Assembly: GCA_020637215.1 (NCBI GenBank)
Contig: JACJWI010000001.1
Span: 496,001-560,000 of the forward strand
Length of the DNA stretch: 64,000 bases
DNA from: Microthrixaceae bacterium
GTDB lineage: Bacteria; Actinomycetota; Acidimicrobiia; Acidimicrobiales; Microtrichaceae
Reading direction: 5' to 3'
This document shows, one piece after another, positions 7,996 through 19,300 of this stretch. The position numbers were made by a program, and so were the translations under genes. The number at the start of each line of letters is the position of its first letter. Position 1 is the first letter of the stretch. Below the pieces are notes generated by a model. It did not search any database and had not been told where the DNA came from. It worked only from the letters and a program-made list of their open reading frames with translations.

Positions 7996-9347
7996 TCCGG
8001 CCCGGGGTCAACAGCGCCGCCGGGGTCCGACTCGGGCGGCACCGACGTGACCTTGCCGTCCTCGACGCGCACCATCTTGCCGGTGGTGAGGTCGAGCGCC
8101 TCCTTCTCGGCCGAGAACCGCAGCTTGACCCGCAGGGCCCGCAGCTCGACGAAGTAGTAGACGGGCAGCGACACCGCGAACGCGGCGGCGATCAGCACCG
8201 GGAGCCGCAGCACCTGCACCGTCGGCGACGCCTCCTCGCCACCGGTCAGGGCGATGATGAACACGTACGGCAGGGCGTGCCAGACGTACAGGGTGTAGGA
8301 CATCCGCCCCATCCACTGGAACGGCCGCCACGACCAGGCCCGGGCCAGCCACCACCTCCGGCAGTGCACCAGGCCGAACAGGATCGCCCCGAAGGCGACG
8401 ATGCCGAGGGTGTGACCCCAGCGGAACCAGTAGACCGGGCTCTGCGCCAGCATCTGCGGACGACTGAACTGCTCCGGACCGTCGGGCAGGTACTTGAAGT
8501 AGGGCAGGCCCAGCTTCTCGAACAGTCCGAACGAGGTCGTGAGCGCGACCGCCCACACCACCAGGCCGACCGTTGCCACCACCACGATCGGCTTGCGCAG
8601 CCGGTCGATGCGCTCCGCGGTGAGGTGCGCGTTGACGATCGCCAGCAGCGCGCCGAGCATGAGGCCGTCGGGACGTTGCAGCAGCGCCAGGCGGATCCCG
8701 GAGATCATGCCGGCGTCGTCCTGCCAGAAGCCGGTGTACGCGAACCAGCGGGCGACGCCGATCGCCACGATCCCCGCCCCCAGCAGCCAGCCGAGCTGCT
8801 TGATCCAGTTGCGCCGGATGCACACCAGCACCGTGGTGGGGATGGCGAAGTAGAACCACTCCTCGACCGACAGCGTCCACAGGTGCCACATGTAGCGGTT
8901 GTTCTGGACGTCGGGCTCGATCATGTAGAGGCCGTTGGGGAAGAACAGGTGGTACACGTACGCCACTGCCGCCGCGGAGTCCTCGAGGATGCCCTTCAGC
9001 GAGATGGCCTCGATGTGCAGCACGGTGCCGATGACGCCGATGACGATCCACACCGCGCAGAACAGCCACACCGACGGCAACAGGCGGACGGCACGCCGGG
9101 CGTAGAACTTCCGCAGTCCGATGTCGCCGGTGTTGCGGTGCTCCTGCAGCAGCAGCGTGGTGATCAGGAAGCCGCTGAGCACGAAGAACGTGTCGACGAT
9201 CGTGACCAGCGACTCGAAGTAGACGAACAGCGCGTGGCCGACGAGGACCATCATCACGCCGATGCCGCGGATGCCGTCGAAGCCTCCGACGAGGCCGAGC
9301 TTGGGGGCGGAGCTGACGAACGGCCCCCGAGCGGTCGTCGTCGTCAC
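7977..9347 (-). CDS. OafA-type membrane acyltransferase (acyltransferase-3 family)
   Basis: A 456-residue polytopic protein with about ten hydrophobic segments. The N-terminus FDGIRGIGVMMVLVGHALF and the later LSGFLITTLLLQEHRNTGDIGLRKFYARRAVRLLP are signature parts of the acyltransferase-3 family, which moves acetyl or other acyl groups onto exported sugars, peptidoglycan or lipids. A charged cytoplasmic tail of about 50 residues follows the last helix (LRFSAEKEALDLTTGKMV). GTG 9347 overlaps the TGA of the upstream paralogue (GTGA), indicating translational coupling. The paralogue keeps the same tail motif, so the two arose by tandem duplication. The acceptor is unknown. Confidence 0.88.
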   Translation of the reverse strand: MTTTTARGPFVSSAPKLGLVGGFDGIRGIGVMMVLVGHALFVYFESLVTIVDTFFVLSGFLITTLLLQEHRNTGDIGLRKFYARRAVRLLPSVWLFCAVWIVIGVIGTVLHIEAISLKGILEDSAAAVAYVYHLFFPNGLYMIEPDVQNNRYMWHLWTLSVEEWFYFAIPTTVLVCIRRNWIKQLGWLLGAGIVAIGVARWFAYTGFWQDDAGMISGIRLALLQRPDGLMLGALLAIVNAHLTAERIDRLRKPIVVVATVGLVVWAVALTTSFGLFEKLGLPYFKYLPDGPEQFSRPQMLAQSPVYWFRWGHTLGIVAFGAILFGLVHCRRWWLARAWSWRPFQWMGRMSYTLYVWHALPYVFIIALTGGEEASPTVQVLRLPVLIAAAFAVSLPVYYFVELRALRVKLRFSAEKEALDLTTGKMVRVEDGKVTSVPPESDPGGAVDPGPDGPPLA

Positions 9348-10732
9348 CGAGTCCCCTCGTCGTGGGGTGCGATGTCGGCCGGCCCGCCATCGAGTCCGTC
9401 ACCGACCGCCTCGGCCGACACCATGCCCCGGTGCATCACCCGAGCCTGTTCGACCGGGATCATCTTGCCGGTGTTGAGGTCGAGGACCTCCTTCTCGGCC
9501 GCGTAGCGCAGCTTCACCCGCAACATCCGCTGCTCGACCCCGTAGTACACCGGCAGGCAGGCCACGATGGCGATGGCGGCCAGGATCGGCACCCGCCACT
9601 TCTCACCCAGGCGCTCGTTGCCGCCGAGCAGATCCAAGACGATGAAGTACACCAGGGTGTGCCACACGTACACCGTGTAGGACATGCGCCCGAGGAACCG
9701 CAGCGGCTTCCACGACAACGCCCGGTTGGGCCACCACTCCTTGACGCGGGCCATGGCCAGCATGGCGGGGGCGAACGCCAGTGCGGTCAGCGTGTGGCCG
9801 AAGTTGATCCAGTAGATGCGGTCCCCGGCCTGCTCCATGCTGAGCGGTCCGATCGGCACGAACGGGTACGGCACCCCGACCTTGTTGGCCAGGTCGTACA
9901 GGAAGCCGCTGGCCAACAGCATCGAGACGCCCGACACGACCAGGCCGACCAGCCCGACGCGGGGCAACCAGCGGCGCCACACCGCCGGCAGCGGCTCGGG
10001 CAGCTTCGAGTTCAACACCGCCAGGCCGACACCCCACATCAGCGAGTCCGGCCGCGACAACCACAGCAGGCTGAGGCCCCGCACCACCGGGTTGGCGTGC
10101 GCCGGGTCCGACGGGATCGGAACCGGCCCGGCGATGCCCATGTAGCGCTGCACACCGATGAAGGTGGCCACAGCGGCCAACCCGACCGCCAGCTGCACCA
10201 TCCACCGCTTGCGGATGCACACCAGCACGGTCACCGCGATCAGCAGGTAGAACTGCTCCTCGACCGCCAGGGACCAGAACTGGTCGATCGACAGGTGCTC
10301 GACCAGCTTCGGGTCCAGCTGCCCGAGTCCGACCGGGAAGAAGATCTCGTAGAGGTAGGTGACGGCAGCCGCGGACTCGGCCAGCAGGGTGCTGAGCCGG
10401 TCCCGGGCGAACAGGATCGTGACCACCAGCCACGCCGCGATGCACAGGTACGCCGAGGGCAGGAGGCGGATGGCGCGGCGGGAGTAGAACTTCCGCATCG
10501 AGATCGTGTTCTGGTCCCGGTGCTCCTGCAGCAGCAGCGTCGTGATCAGGAACGCGCTCATCACGAAGAACACGTCGATGATCCCCGCGAAGCTCGGCGA
10601 CAGCGCCGAATAGGCGTGGTTGGACAGGACCATCAGGATCCCGATCCCCCGAACACCATCGAAGCCACCGACGAAACCCAGCCGAGGTGCCTCGGACACG
10701 TACGGTGACGACGTCGCCCCCACGGTCGTCAT
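9344..10732 (-). CDS. OafA-type membrane acyltransferase, tandem paralogue
   Basis: A 462-residue polytopic acyltransferase-3 family protein, first gene of a two-gene operon. The conserved features are the same as in its neighbour: FDGVRGIGILMVLSNHAYS near residue 25, LITTLLLQEHRDQNTISMRKFYSRRAIRLLP, FWSLAVEEQFYLL, and the tail LRYAAEKEVLDLNTGKM. The usual catalytic-region GH before the first helix end is NH here (SNHAYS), while the downstream copy has GH. The two may differ in acceptor or work together. Likely modifies a cell-surface glycan or glycolipid. It is divergent from an acyl-CoA dehydrogenase with an 84-bp gap. Confidence 0.87.
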   Translation of the reverse strand: MTTVGATSSPYVSEAPRLGFVGGFDGVRGIGILMVLSNHAYSALSPSFAGIIDVFFVMSAFLITTLLLQEHRDQNTISMRKFYSRRAIRLLPSAYLCIAAWLVVTILFARDRLSTLLAESAAAVTYLYEIFFPVGLGQLDPKLVEHLSIDQFWSLAVEEQFYLLIAVTVLVCIRKRWMVQLAVGLAAVATFIGVQRYMGIAGPVPIPSDPAHANPVVRGLSLLWLSRPDSLMWGVGLAVLNSKLPEPLPAVWRRWLPRVGLVGLVVSGVSMLLASGFLYDLANKVGVPYPFVPIGPLSMEQAGDRIYWINFGHTLTALAFAPAMLAMARVKEWWPNRALSWKPLRFLGRMSYTVYVWHTLVYFIVLDLLGGNERLGEKWRVPILAAIAIVACLPVYYGVEQRMLRVKLRYAAEKEVLDLNTGKMIPVEQARVMHRGMVSAEAVGDGLDGGPADIAPHDEGTR

Positions 10733-10816
10733 GGGGGCAGAGGGTACGGGCTGGCGGGGGGACGGGCCAAGCGGGCAGTTTCCCCCGGCACCCGCTCACG
10801 GGAGGTCGCAACGGAG

Positions 10817-11941
10817 ATGGACAGCAGCGCAGGAACCGAGTCGGTCGAGCAGTTCCGGGCCCGGGCCGGGGCCTGGCTGGCCGAGCATCGAGGCGACGCG
10901 CCCCGCGACTACGGGGCGATCCTGCCGCCGGGGCTCGCCGCCGAGGGGCGCCGCTGGCAGGAGACGTTGTTCGACGCGGGTTTCGCCGGCATCACCTGGC
11001 CGGTCGAGCACGGCGGCCAGGGCCTGTCCCCCGACCACGGCGGGGCCTGGATCACCGAATGCGCCCTGGCCCAGGTGCCGCCGTTCCTCAACATGGTCGG
11101 CTGCGTCCTGACCGGCGGCGCCGTGATGGCCTTCGGGACCCCCGAGCAGCAGGCCGAGCACCTGCGACCGATCCTCACCGGCGAGCGGATCTGGTGCCAG
11201 CTGTTCTCCGAACCCGACGCCGGCTCGGACCTGGCGTCGTTGTCCACCCGGGCGGTGCGCGACGGCGACGAGTGGGTCGTCGACGGCCAGAAGGTCTGGT
11301 GCTCCAACGGCCGGGTCGCCGACCGGGGGATCCTCATGGCCCGCACGGACGCCGACGCCCGCCCCCACAAGGGCATCTCGTTCTTCCTGATCGACATGGC
11401 CTCCCCCGGCGTCGAGCTGCGCCCGCTGCGCCAGATGAACGGTGACGCCGAGTTCGACGAGGTGTTCCTGAGCGAGGTGCGCCTGCCGGCCGACGCGCTG
11501 CTCGGGCCGCTGAACGAAGGCTGGATGGTCGGCATGTCGGCGCTGACCAACGAGCGGGGATACATCGGAGCATCGGGGATCTCGCTCAAGCGCCGCCTCG
11601 ACTCGATGCTGGCCCTCGGCGGCGACCTCGACGCACTGGACCAGCAGGAGCTCGCCGAGCTGTGGATCCGGGGGACCGCGCTGTGGGCGATGGGGCGCCG
11701 TCAGGGTCCGGTCGCGTCGGTGCTGGGATCGGTGGCCAAGCTGGGAACGACCGAGCTGATGTTCGACACGGCGCTGCTGCGTTCGTCGCTGGCCGGCCCC
11801 GAGGCGATGCTCGACGGCGACGCCGCCTACGGCCTGACCAGCGCCCCCGGCGCCCGGATCGCCGGCGGCACCTCCCAGATCCAACGCAACATCATCGGAG
11901 AGAGGATCCTCGGCCTGCCCAAGGAACCCAAGCCGACCTGA
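10817..11941 (+). CDS. Acyl-CoA dehydrogenase
   Basis: A 374-residue member of the acyl-CoA dehydrogenase family starting at ATG 10817. WCQLFSEPDAGSDLASL (FAD contact), VDGQKVWCSNG, and GGTSQIQRNIIGERILGLP at the C-terminus identify it. It is about 40 percent similar by eye to the enzyme at 3850-5013 and likely handles a different acyl-CoA. It stands alone in orientation, divergent from the acyltransferase pair. The long open frame on the opposite strand is its shadow. Confidence 0.92.
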   Translation: MDSSAGTESVEQFRARAGAWLAEHRGDAPRDYGAILPPGLAAEGRRWQETLFDAGFAGITWPVEHGGQGLSPDHGGAWITECALAQVPPFLNMVGCVLTGGAVMAFGTPEQQAEHLRPILTGERIWCQLFSEPDAGSDLASLSTRAVRDGDEWVVDGQKVWCSNGRVADRGILMARTDADARPHKGISFFLIDMASPGVELRPLRQMNGDAEFDEVFLSEVRLPADALLGPLNEGWMVGMSALTNERGYIGASGISLKRRLDSMLALGGDLDALDQQELAELWIRGTALWAMGRRQGPVASVLGSVAKLGTTELMFDTALLRSSLAGPEAMLDGDAAYGLTSAPGARIAGGTSQIQRNIIGERILGLPKEPKPT

Positions 11942-11992
11942 GCACCGATCAGGCCGAGGATTCCGTCACGGGTGGTGGGCGGGGTCGGAGGA

Positions 11993-12352
11993 CTACGGCC
12001 CCTCCAGAACCTGGTGAAGCTCAACGGTGTTGCCCGACGGGTCGGTCAGAAACGTCTGGAGACCGGCACCGACCTGCGACGGGTCGGCCACGTCGTGTCC
12101 GCCTGCACGCAGTTCGGCCACCACGGCGTCGAGATCGTCGACCCGCACCGCGAAGTGCTGACCCATCGACGGCGGAACGGGCAGCTCCACCAGGTGCACC
12201 TGCGCCGCCCCCAGGTCGATCCACGCCCCGGCGATGCCGAGATCCGGTCGGTCATCACGGACCCGACCGCCCAGCACTCCTGTGTAGAACGCGACCGCCG
12301 CCTCGACGTCGGTGACGTTGACCGCCACGTGGTGAACTCCGATCGGTTCCAT
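11993..12352 (-). CDS. VOC (glyoxalase/bleomycin-resistance fold) protein
   Basis: A 119-residue single-domain vicinal-oxygen-chelate protein. MEPIGVHHVAVNVTDVEAAVAFY begins the first beta-alpha-beta-beta-beta module with the metal-ligand His; GQHFAVRVDDLDAVVAELRAGG opens the second, and FLTDPSGNTVELHQ holds the C-terminal Glu ligand. ATG 12352 is chosen because it places the first module at the N-terminus; upstream in-frame ATGs at 12370 and 12397 add only unconserved residues. Members include glyoxalase I, methylmalonyl-CoA epimerase and dioxygenases; the substrate is not evident. Confidence 0.85.
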   Translation of the reverse strand: MEPIGVHHVAVNVTDVEAAVAFYTGVLGGRVRDDRPDLGIAGAWIDLGAAQVHLVELPVPPSMGQHFAVRVDDLDAVVAELRAGGHDVADPSQVGAGLQTFLTDPSGNTVELHQVLEGP

Positions 12353-12393
12353 CGTCGGAGTATCGCCCATCGAGGATCGAGCGCCACGGCAAC

Positions 12394-12556
12394 TCACACC
12401 AGTCGGCGACGGAACCGACGCTCGTCGACCTCGATCCCCCGGATCTCCTCGGTTCGACGAGCGCCGTCGGGTCGCCAGCGGTCACGTTCGTAGAGGCGCT
12501 CCGCCCTCAGGTTGCCGACCTATCGCATCGTCGGGGACAGCCCGGCGCAGGATCAT
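12394..12556 (-). pseudogene. Internally deleted GNAT acetyltransferase
   Basis: On the minus strand an ATG at 12556 starts MILRRAVPDDA, a standard GNAT N-terminus. After about 12 codons the frame slips by one and the sequence continues as GNLRAERLYERDRWRPDGARR and on to a TGA at 12394-12396, which matches the C-terminal beta strands and helix of GNAT enzymes. Around 90-100 codons that should hold the acetyl-CoA-binding (Q/R)xxGxG/A loop are absent. The remnant therefore looks like one gene that lost its middle by deletion plus a 1-base shift. It lies directly upstream of the VOC gene on the same strand. The activity must be lost. Confidence 0.65.
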
Positions 12557-12716
12557 CGACCCACTGTCGCCGATCTCAACGGCAGCCGCATCCCGGTATC
12601 GGCGGACCGATCGATCGACCGACCGGAGCGCCTCGGTTGCACGACACGCGTCCGCAGTGGCCTGATTCACAGCCGGTTCCGCCGCCGCGTGGGCCGTCGA
12701 TCCGTAGGATCCGACG

Positions 12717-13277
12717 ATGGAACCGGCGGACGTCCCCGTCCAGCGCCGAACGCCACGCGACGTCGGGATGGCCAACATGGTCGCCGCCGCCCGGGCCCTG
12801 CTCGATGATCGACCACCCGAGGAGATCACCGTCCGCGACATCGCCGCGGCCTCGGGCCACCACCACCGGTTCGTCCAGGCCTGGTTCGGCGGCAAGGTCG
12901 GCCTGTTCCGGACGGTGTTCGACCAGATGGTCGACGAGCTCAGCTCCGACCCGGCTCCCGTGCTCGAGCGGACGTCGATGCGGACGTCGACCCGCTCGTT
13001 GGTCCACCTGTTGAACTGGTTGGTCGCCACCGACGGGTCGGCCTTCAACGGTGACCGCCCGACCCCTCTTGTCGACCGCATCACCGGCGCCTACGAGTCG
13101 GCGGGGCTCGACGGGACCACGGCGAGGATGATGGCCGTGCGGGTGATCGGAACCACCATCTCGATGGTCCTGTTCGCCGACGTGCTGGGCGTCTCCGACG
13201 ATGACCTCGGCGCTCACATGGCGCTCGAGAACGAGCTCGTTCAGGCGTTGCTGGCGGCCCGGGCCGACCGCTCCTGA
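12717..13277 (+). CDS. TetR-family transcriptional regulator
   Basis: A 186-residue protein. Residues about 17-62 form the TetR N-terminal helix-turn-helix: NMVAAARALLDDRPPEEITVRDIAAASGHHHRFVQAWFGGKVGLFRTVFDQMVDEL, where the recognition-helix Tyr of typical members is replaced by Val/Gln (HHHRFVQAWF). The rest is the helical ligand-binding and dimerisation part. ATG 12717 is used. It converges with the giant FN3 protein gene (32-bp gap) and is divergent from the GNAT remnant and VOC gene, so those or itself are likely targets. Confidence 0.83.
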   Translation: MEPADVPVQRRTPRDVGMANMVAAARALLDDRPPEEITVRDIAAASGHHHRFVQAWFGGKVGLFRTVFDQMVDELSSDPAPVLERTSMRTSTRSLVHLLNWLVATDGSAFNGDRPTPLVDRITGAYESAGLDGTTARMMAVRVIGTTISMVLFADVLGVSDDDLGAHMALENELVQALLAARADRS

Positions 13278-13309
13278 GAACGTCGACCCGGGCCGGTTCC
13301 AGTTCCGCC

Positions 13310-16300
13310 CTACTCGTCGCCGTGACGGCGGCGGCCGGCGGCGAGCCACCGGCTCGCCGCGAACCACGCGCCGGCGGCCAGCACCAGCAGCAGACCGAAG
13401 GTCACAGCCGGGCGCTCCCCCGCCGAGGCGAGGATGCCCGAGGTGCTCCCGTCAGCGCCCGCGTCAGAGCCGTCGGCCCCGTCGCCGGCACCGGCATCGG
13501 CCGCAACCTCCTCACCGAGGTCCCGGCCCTGGCCGCTCCCGGTCGCAGAAGATCCGGATCCCGGGGTTCCGACGGCCGGATCCACGGCAGCACCACCGAC
13601 GGGCACCAGCGCCGTGCTCGGGCCATCGGTCGTCCCACCCGCCGTGACGTCGAAAGGGCTGACGACATCGGCCGCGGAGTCCGTCGACTCCCCCGCAGAA
13701 CCCGTACCGACCGATCGCGGCACGATCCGTCCACCGCGGAACGGCGTGGCGGACGGGCCGCCCGTACCCCCCGACGTCGGCGGCACGAAGGGACCCGGCG
13801 ACGTCGGCCCCGGAGATGACGGCCCCGGATCGGAAGGGGCCGCGGCGCGGACCGTGAGGAACTGAGCCACCGACCCGGCCGGCTCGACGTCGCCGTCACC
13901 CGGTTGGGTGGCGACCACGACGCACGAGCCCGCGCCGCGGGCAGTGACGACCCCGGCGGCCAGCTCGCACACCACCGTGCCGACGACCTCCGGGTTCGAC
14001 ACCACCGTCAGGACCGGAGCGCGTCCGGCGTCGGACTCGACCACCGGCGTGTACGTGGCACCGATCGTCATCGACGCCGGGGCGCTGGAGCGGAACACCA
14101 GGCTCTGGGCCCGCCGGCCGATGTCGACCGTTCGGGAACCGGGAACGACCACCGTGTAGTTGGCGGCGTCGGCGCCGCCGAGCACGGTCGGGTCGGACTC
14201 GATCGTCACCTCCCGGTCCTCACCGGCCGACGGCGAGGCCAGACGGCCGCGCACCGATCCCGTGACGACGTCGACATCGTCGCCGGCGATGATCCCGCTC
14301 AGCCCGACGTCCAGTTGCACACCGACGGTGCCGTCGTAGTCGCGCGCCACCGGCGTCACCGTCATCACCAACGGCCTCGGAGCGATCACCAGGGTCGCGA
14401 CCTCGGAGCCGGTCACGTCGCCGTCGTCGACGGTCGAGGTGACCCGGTAGGTCCCCGCGGCGCTCGGCGGCGTCGCGCTCGGACCGTAGACGGTGCCCGA
14501 GATCCCCTCGAAGGAGCGTTCGACGATGAGTCCGGACGGCTCGACCGTGCTGGTCAGCTCGACCGGGTCACCGTCGTAGACGGCGTCGAGACCCGAGGTC
14601 GCGATCGCGGCGCTGGTCGTGAACCAGACCGGGGCCCCGACCACCTGAACCACGCCGGCGACGGCGCGCACCCGGGCCACGTAGGCGGTTCCCGGGCTGA
14701 GGCCCCTCAGCGGAGCGGTCACCGCCTGGTTCCCGACGCCGTCGGAGCTCGACGGCGTCGCCAGGGCCGTCGACGCGGCCGGTGTCCCCAGATCGGAGGC
14801 GTCGGTCGAGTACTCGACGCCGATCGACGTCATCACACCCCGCGGGTCGACCGTGCCGGCGAGCGTGGCACCCGCCGGCCCCACGGCGCTCACCGCTCCG
14901 GTGGCCGCGTTCGGCGGAGCGACGGCGCTGAACCCACCGACCCCGGCGGCCGAGACCATCGCCACCCGGATCGAGTAGTCATCCGCTCCAGCGGGCAGGG
15001 CGAACGAGGCCGAGGATCCGGGGCTGGCCGAGTTGACCAGCGTCCGGAGCACCCCGCCCTGCTCGTACTGCACGACGTGACCGGCGATCGGATGGGAGCC
15101 GGCGGATCCGGCCGTCCACGACATCTCCACCTGGGATCCGGCGACGGCCACGGAGTCGATGCTCGGGGCGGCCGGGACGGTGGCACCGACCACGGCACTC
15201 GTCCGCGGCGTGCTGCGCTGACCGGTGCCAGCGGCGTTGGTCGCCTCGATCGTGAAGTAGTAGGTGCCGGCACCCAACCCGGTCACGTCGTAGGAGGTCG
15301 CCGTGGTCTGGTAGGACGCCACGATCGAGCCCTCGGTCCGAGCCGACCAGCGGATCACGTTGTAGGCGGTGATCGGACTGCCGTTGTCGTCCACCGGATC
15401 CCACCGCAGCGACACCGAGCTCGCGCCCGGCGAAGCCAGGAACCCGGTCACCGCGGCGGGCATCCCGAACGGGGTGGCGGTGCGGACGTTGGACGTCGCT
15501 CCCCCGCCGACGGCGTTCACCGCCCTGATCGCCACCGAGTAGGAGCGACCGTTGGTGAGACCGGAGATCGTCAGCGGCGACGTGGTGCCGGCCGCGTTGC
15601 GCCACTCGCCACCGTCGAGCTGGTACTGGTAGCCCGTGATCGGGGTGCCGCCGTTGGAGGCCGGAGCGCTGAAGGCGGCCTGGACGAACTGGCTCCCGAC
15701 GGTGAGGCCCGTGAGGTTCGGAGCGGTCGGCACCGCCAGCGGGGTCGCGGAGGCGAGAGAGCTGGTCGGACCCGTGCCCGCGGCGTTCACCGCCGCCACC
15801 CGGAACAGGTACGTGGTCCCGTTGGTCAGCCCGCCCACGACCGCTGTCGGCGCCGCCGACACGCCGTCGACCGCCGTGGTCCACGGACCGCCGGCGCTCG
15901 TCGCGTGCTGGACGACGTAGTCGGTGACGGGGCTGCCGCCGTCACCGACCGGAGCCGTCCAGCTCAACGAGGCCGACGCGTCCAGGCCGGCGGCCGAGAA
16001 CGCCGAGACCTGACCCGGAACGGTCCGGGGTGTCGCGCTCATCGGAGCCGAGGCCGGGCCGATGCCGACACCGTTCGCAGCCCGGACCTCGACCTGGTAG
16101 CTCCGACCGGTCGCGAGTCCGGCGATCGTGAACGGCTCCGACGTGGTGTCGGCCGAGATCCACACCCCACCGTCGAGGCGGTAGTGGTAGCTGCTGAGCG
16201 GCGCACCGCCGTCGTCGGTGTCGACGTCGACCTGGATCGACGTGGCGCCGGGAACCAACGCGGCCAGCGATACGACCGGGACCCCGACGGGACGGACCGC

Positions 16301-19300
16301 GACGCGGGGCGCGCTCGCGGGGCCGGTCCCCGCCGTGGTGCGGGCCTGCACCGAGGCGTGGTAGGTCGTTCCGTTGTCCAGTCCGCTCACCGTGCAGGTG
16401 GTCGCGGTGGTGATCGGACAGCCGGCCACCGCTGACCCGCCGACGCTCTGGTCGAACAGGGTCACGATGGAACCCTCGAGGGCTCCACCGCCCGTGTCGG
16501 CCGGGGCGATCCAGCTGATGTGAGCGACGCCGTCACCGCCGACCGCGGTGACCGAGCCGGGGGCATCGGGCAGCGTCATGGGCGTGCCGCTCACCGGTGC
16601 CGACGCGTCGCCCGCGCCGAGGGCGTTCACGGCCCTCACCTCGACGGTGTGGGCGGTGCCGTTGTCGAGGCCCGGGACCGTGAACGGACTGCTGAGCGAG
16701 CCGGTGTCGGTCCAGGTTCCGCCGTCCAGGCGGTACTCGATCCGGGTGACCGCGGATCCGCCGTCGCCGGCCGCGGTGAACTCGACGGTGAGCGACCGGT
16801 CACCGCCCCGCACGACCACGCCGGTCGGAGCGTCGGGCGTTCCGAGCGGCGCCGCCAGCGTGGAGGCCGACGCGGCGCCCGCTCCCTCCGCGTTGAGGGC
16901 GCGGATCTGCACGGTGTAGATGCGTCCGTTGGTGAGCGCGTTCCCGGTCCCGGAGGCCGTGGCGATCACCAGCGGCGATGCTGTCGTGCCGGAGCCTCGC
17001 GTCCGCCACGACACCCCGCCGTCGGTCGAGTACTCGTAGCCGGTGATCGGGCTGCCGCCGTCCGCACCGGCAGCGAACGCAACGCTGAGCTGGCCGTCGC
17101 CGGCGACGACACCGGTCACCTCCGGCGCTTCCGGCGTCGAGCGAACGACGATCGACGCGGGCGCCGACGCCGGACCCGCACCGACGGAGTTCACGGCGCG
17201 CACCTCGAACTGGTGGGTCCCACGGGCCAGGCCGTCCAACGTGATCTCGGGAGCGAGCGATCCGGTGTCGGTCCATGTCCCTCCGTCCAGGCGGTACTCG
17301 TAGCCGCTGATGGCGGCACCGCCGTTGGCCGGGACGTCGAAGGTGACCCGGGCCGACGCCCCGCCCACAGCGACCTCGTCGATCGCCGGGGCACCCGGGA
17401 CGGTCGTCGTGGAACCGGTGGCGAGAGCCGACGCGGCGCCCGGTCCGGCTGCGTTCACGGCGCGGATCTCGACCGGGTAGCTCTGCCCGCCGATCAGTCC
17501 GGTGGCGCCGTCGCTCGACAGCGTGGTGATCGTGAGCGGCGACCCGGTCGACCCGGTGGCCCTGTTCCGCCAGGTGGCGCCCCCGTCGGTCGAGTACTGG
17601 TAGGTGGTGATCGGGCTGCCGCCGTCACTCGAGGGCGCGCTGAAGTCGACGTCGATCTCTCCACCCAGGCCACTGATCGTGTCGGAGTCGATCGACGGCG
17701 CACCCGGCACCGTGAGCGGGGTCGCCGACCGAGCGATCGACGCCGTGCCGGCGCCCGCCGCGTTCACGGCCCGGACCCGCACCTGGTAGGTGGTCCCGTT
17801 GGCCAGGCCGGTGACCAGGATCGGACCGGAGGGTGATGCCGGAGTCCGAGAGGACCAGCTGCCACCCCCGTCGAGGGAGTACTGGAGGTCTGTGATGGGC
17901 GAGCCGCCGTTGGGGCCCGCCACGACCGAGATCGTCAGGCTGCGGTCACCGGGGGTGACGGAGTCGACCGTCGGCGCCTCGGGCGTGCCCTTGGCGGTGA
18001 CCGAGGAGACCTCCGACGGGGTGCCGGCTCCGAGCGCGTTCACGGCGCGGAGCCGCACGGGGTAGGTCTGCCCGCCGACGAGTCCGCTCACCGTGAGCGG
18101 GCTGGCGGTTCCGGCCGGACTGCGGGTGATCCAGCTGTCTCCACCGTCGATGGAGTACTGGAGGTTGGTGACCGGGCTGCCGCCGTCGGAGCCGAGGCTG
18201 AAGGTCACCTCGACCGCTCCGGTGTCCAGAGCGATCGCCGAGATCGCGGGGGCGGCCGGCACCGACCGGGGCGTGGCCGCCGCGGGGGTCGACGCGGGGC
18301 TCGTTCCGGCGGTGTTGACCGCGCGCACCTCGACTCCGTAGGCGGTTCCGTTGGCCAGGCCGGAGATCGTGAACGGCTCGGTCGCCGCACCGGTGGAGAT
18401 CCACGCTCCGGTCCCGTCGAGGCGGTACTCGTAGCGGGCGACGGGCGACCCGCCGTCGCCGGTCACGTCCAGGTCGACGACCAGCGCTCCGTCGGCGGGA
18501 GCGAGCGACGAGATGGACGGTGCGTCCGGGACGGTGAAGGGGGTGGCCTCAGCGGTGCTCGACGGCGATCCGGTGCCCGCGGCGTTCACCGCCGCCACCC
18601 GGAAGAGGTACGTCGTACCGTTCGTGAGTCCGGTGACGCCGGCGGTCGTGGTCGTGCCCGCCCCGTCGTCGACGGTGCTCCACGGTCCGGCGCCCGAGGT
18701 GGCGCGCTGCACCACGTAGTCGGTGACCGCAGATCCGTTGTCGGAGGCGGGAGGGTTCCAGCTCAACGACACGGATCCTGCGGACGCGATGGCGGCCAGA
18801 CCGCTCGGAGCTCCGGGAACCGCCCGGGGGGTCCCGGTGGCGGGCTCCGAGGGGTCGCTCGCCCCGACCACGTTGCGGGCCCGGACCCGGAACCCGTAGC
18901 TGATGCCGTTGCGCAGGCCGCCAAGGGTCAACTCGGTGCCGTCGGACGCGGCGCTCTGCCAGTCGCCGTCGTCGAGGCGGAACTCCCACCCCGTCACAGG
19001 GCTGTCGGTCGGACCGGGAACCACCTCGACCCGCAGTCCGCCGTCGAGCGGGGTCACGGCCCCGACGGAGGGAGCGCCCGGGACGTCGCTCGCCATCACG
19101 CCCTCGGCCATCGTCGCCGAGTGGGGTCCGGTCGCCACCGCGTTGACCGCCGAGACGCGGAACCAGTAGGTGGTGCCGTTGGTCAGGCCCGTGACCGATG
19201 CACCGAGCCCGGTCGACACGCCGTCGTCGAAGGTCGTGAAGGGGCCGCCCGCCGAGGTCGAGTACTCGACCACGTAGTCGACGATCGGGGCCGATCCGCT

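Noticed and set aside
13904..16435. 843-residue plus-strand open frame
   Set aside because: It is the opposite-strand shadow of the FN3-repeat gene: periodic Arg/Gly/Asp-rich sequence without domains.
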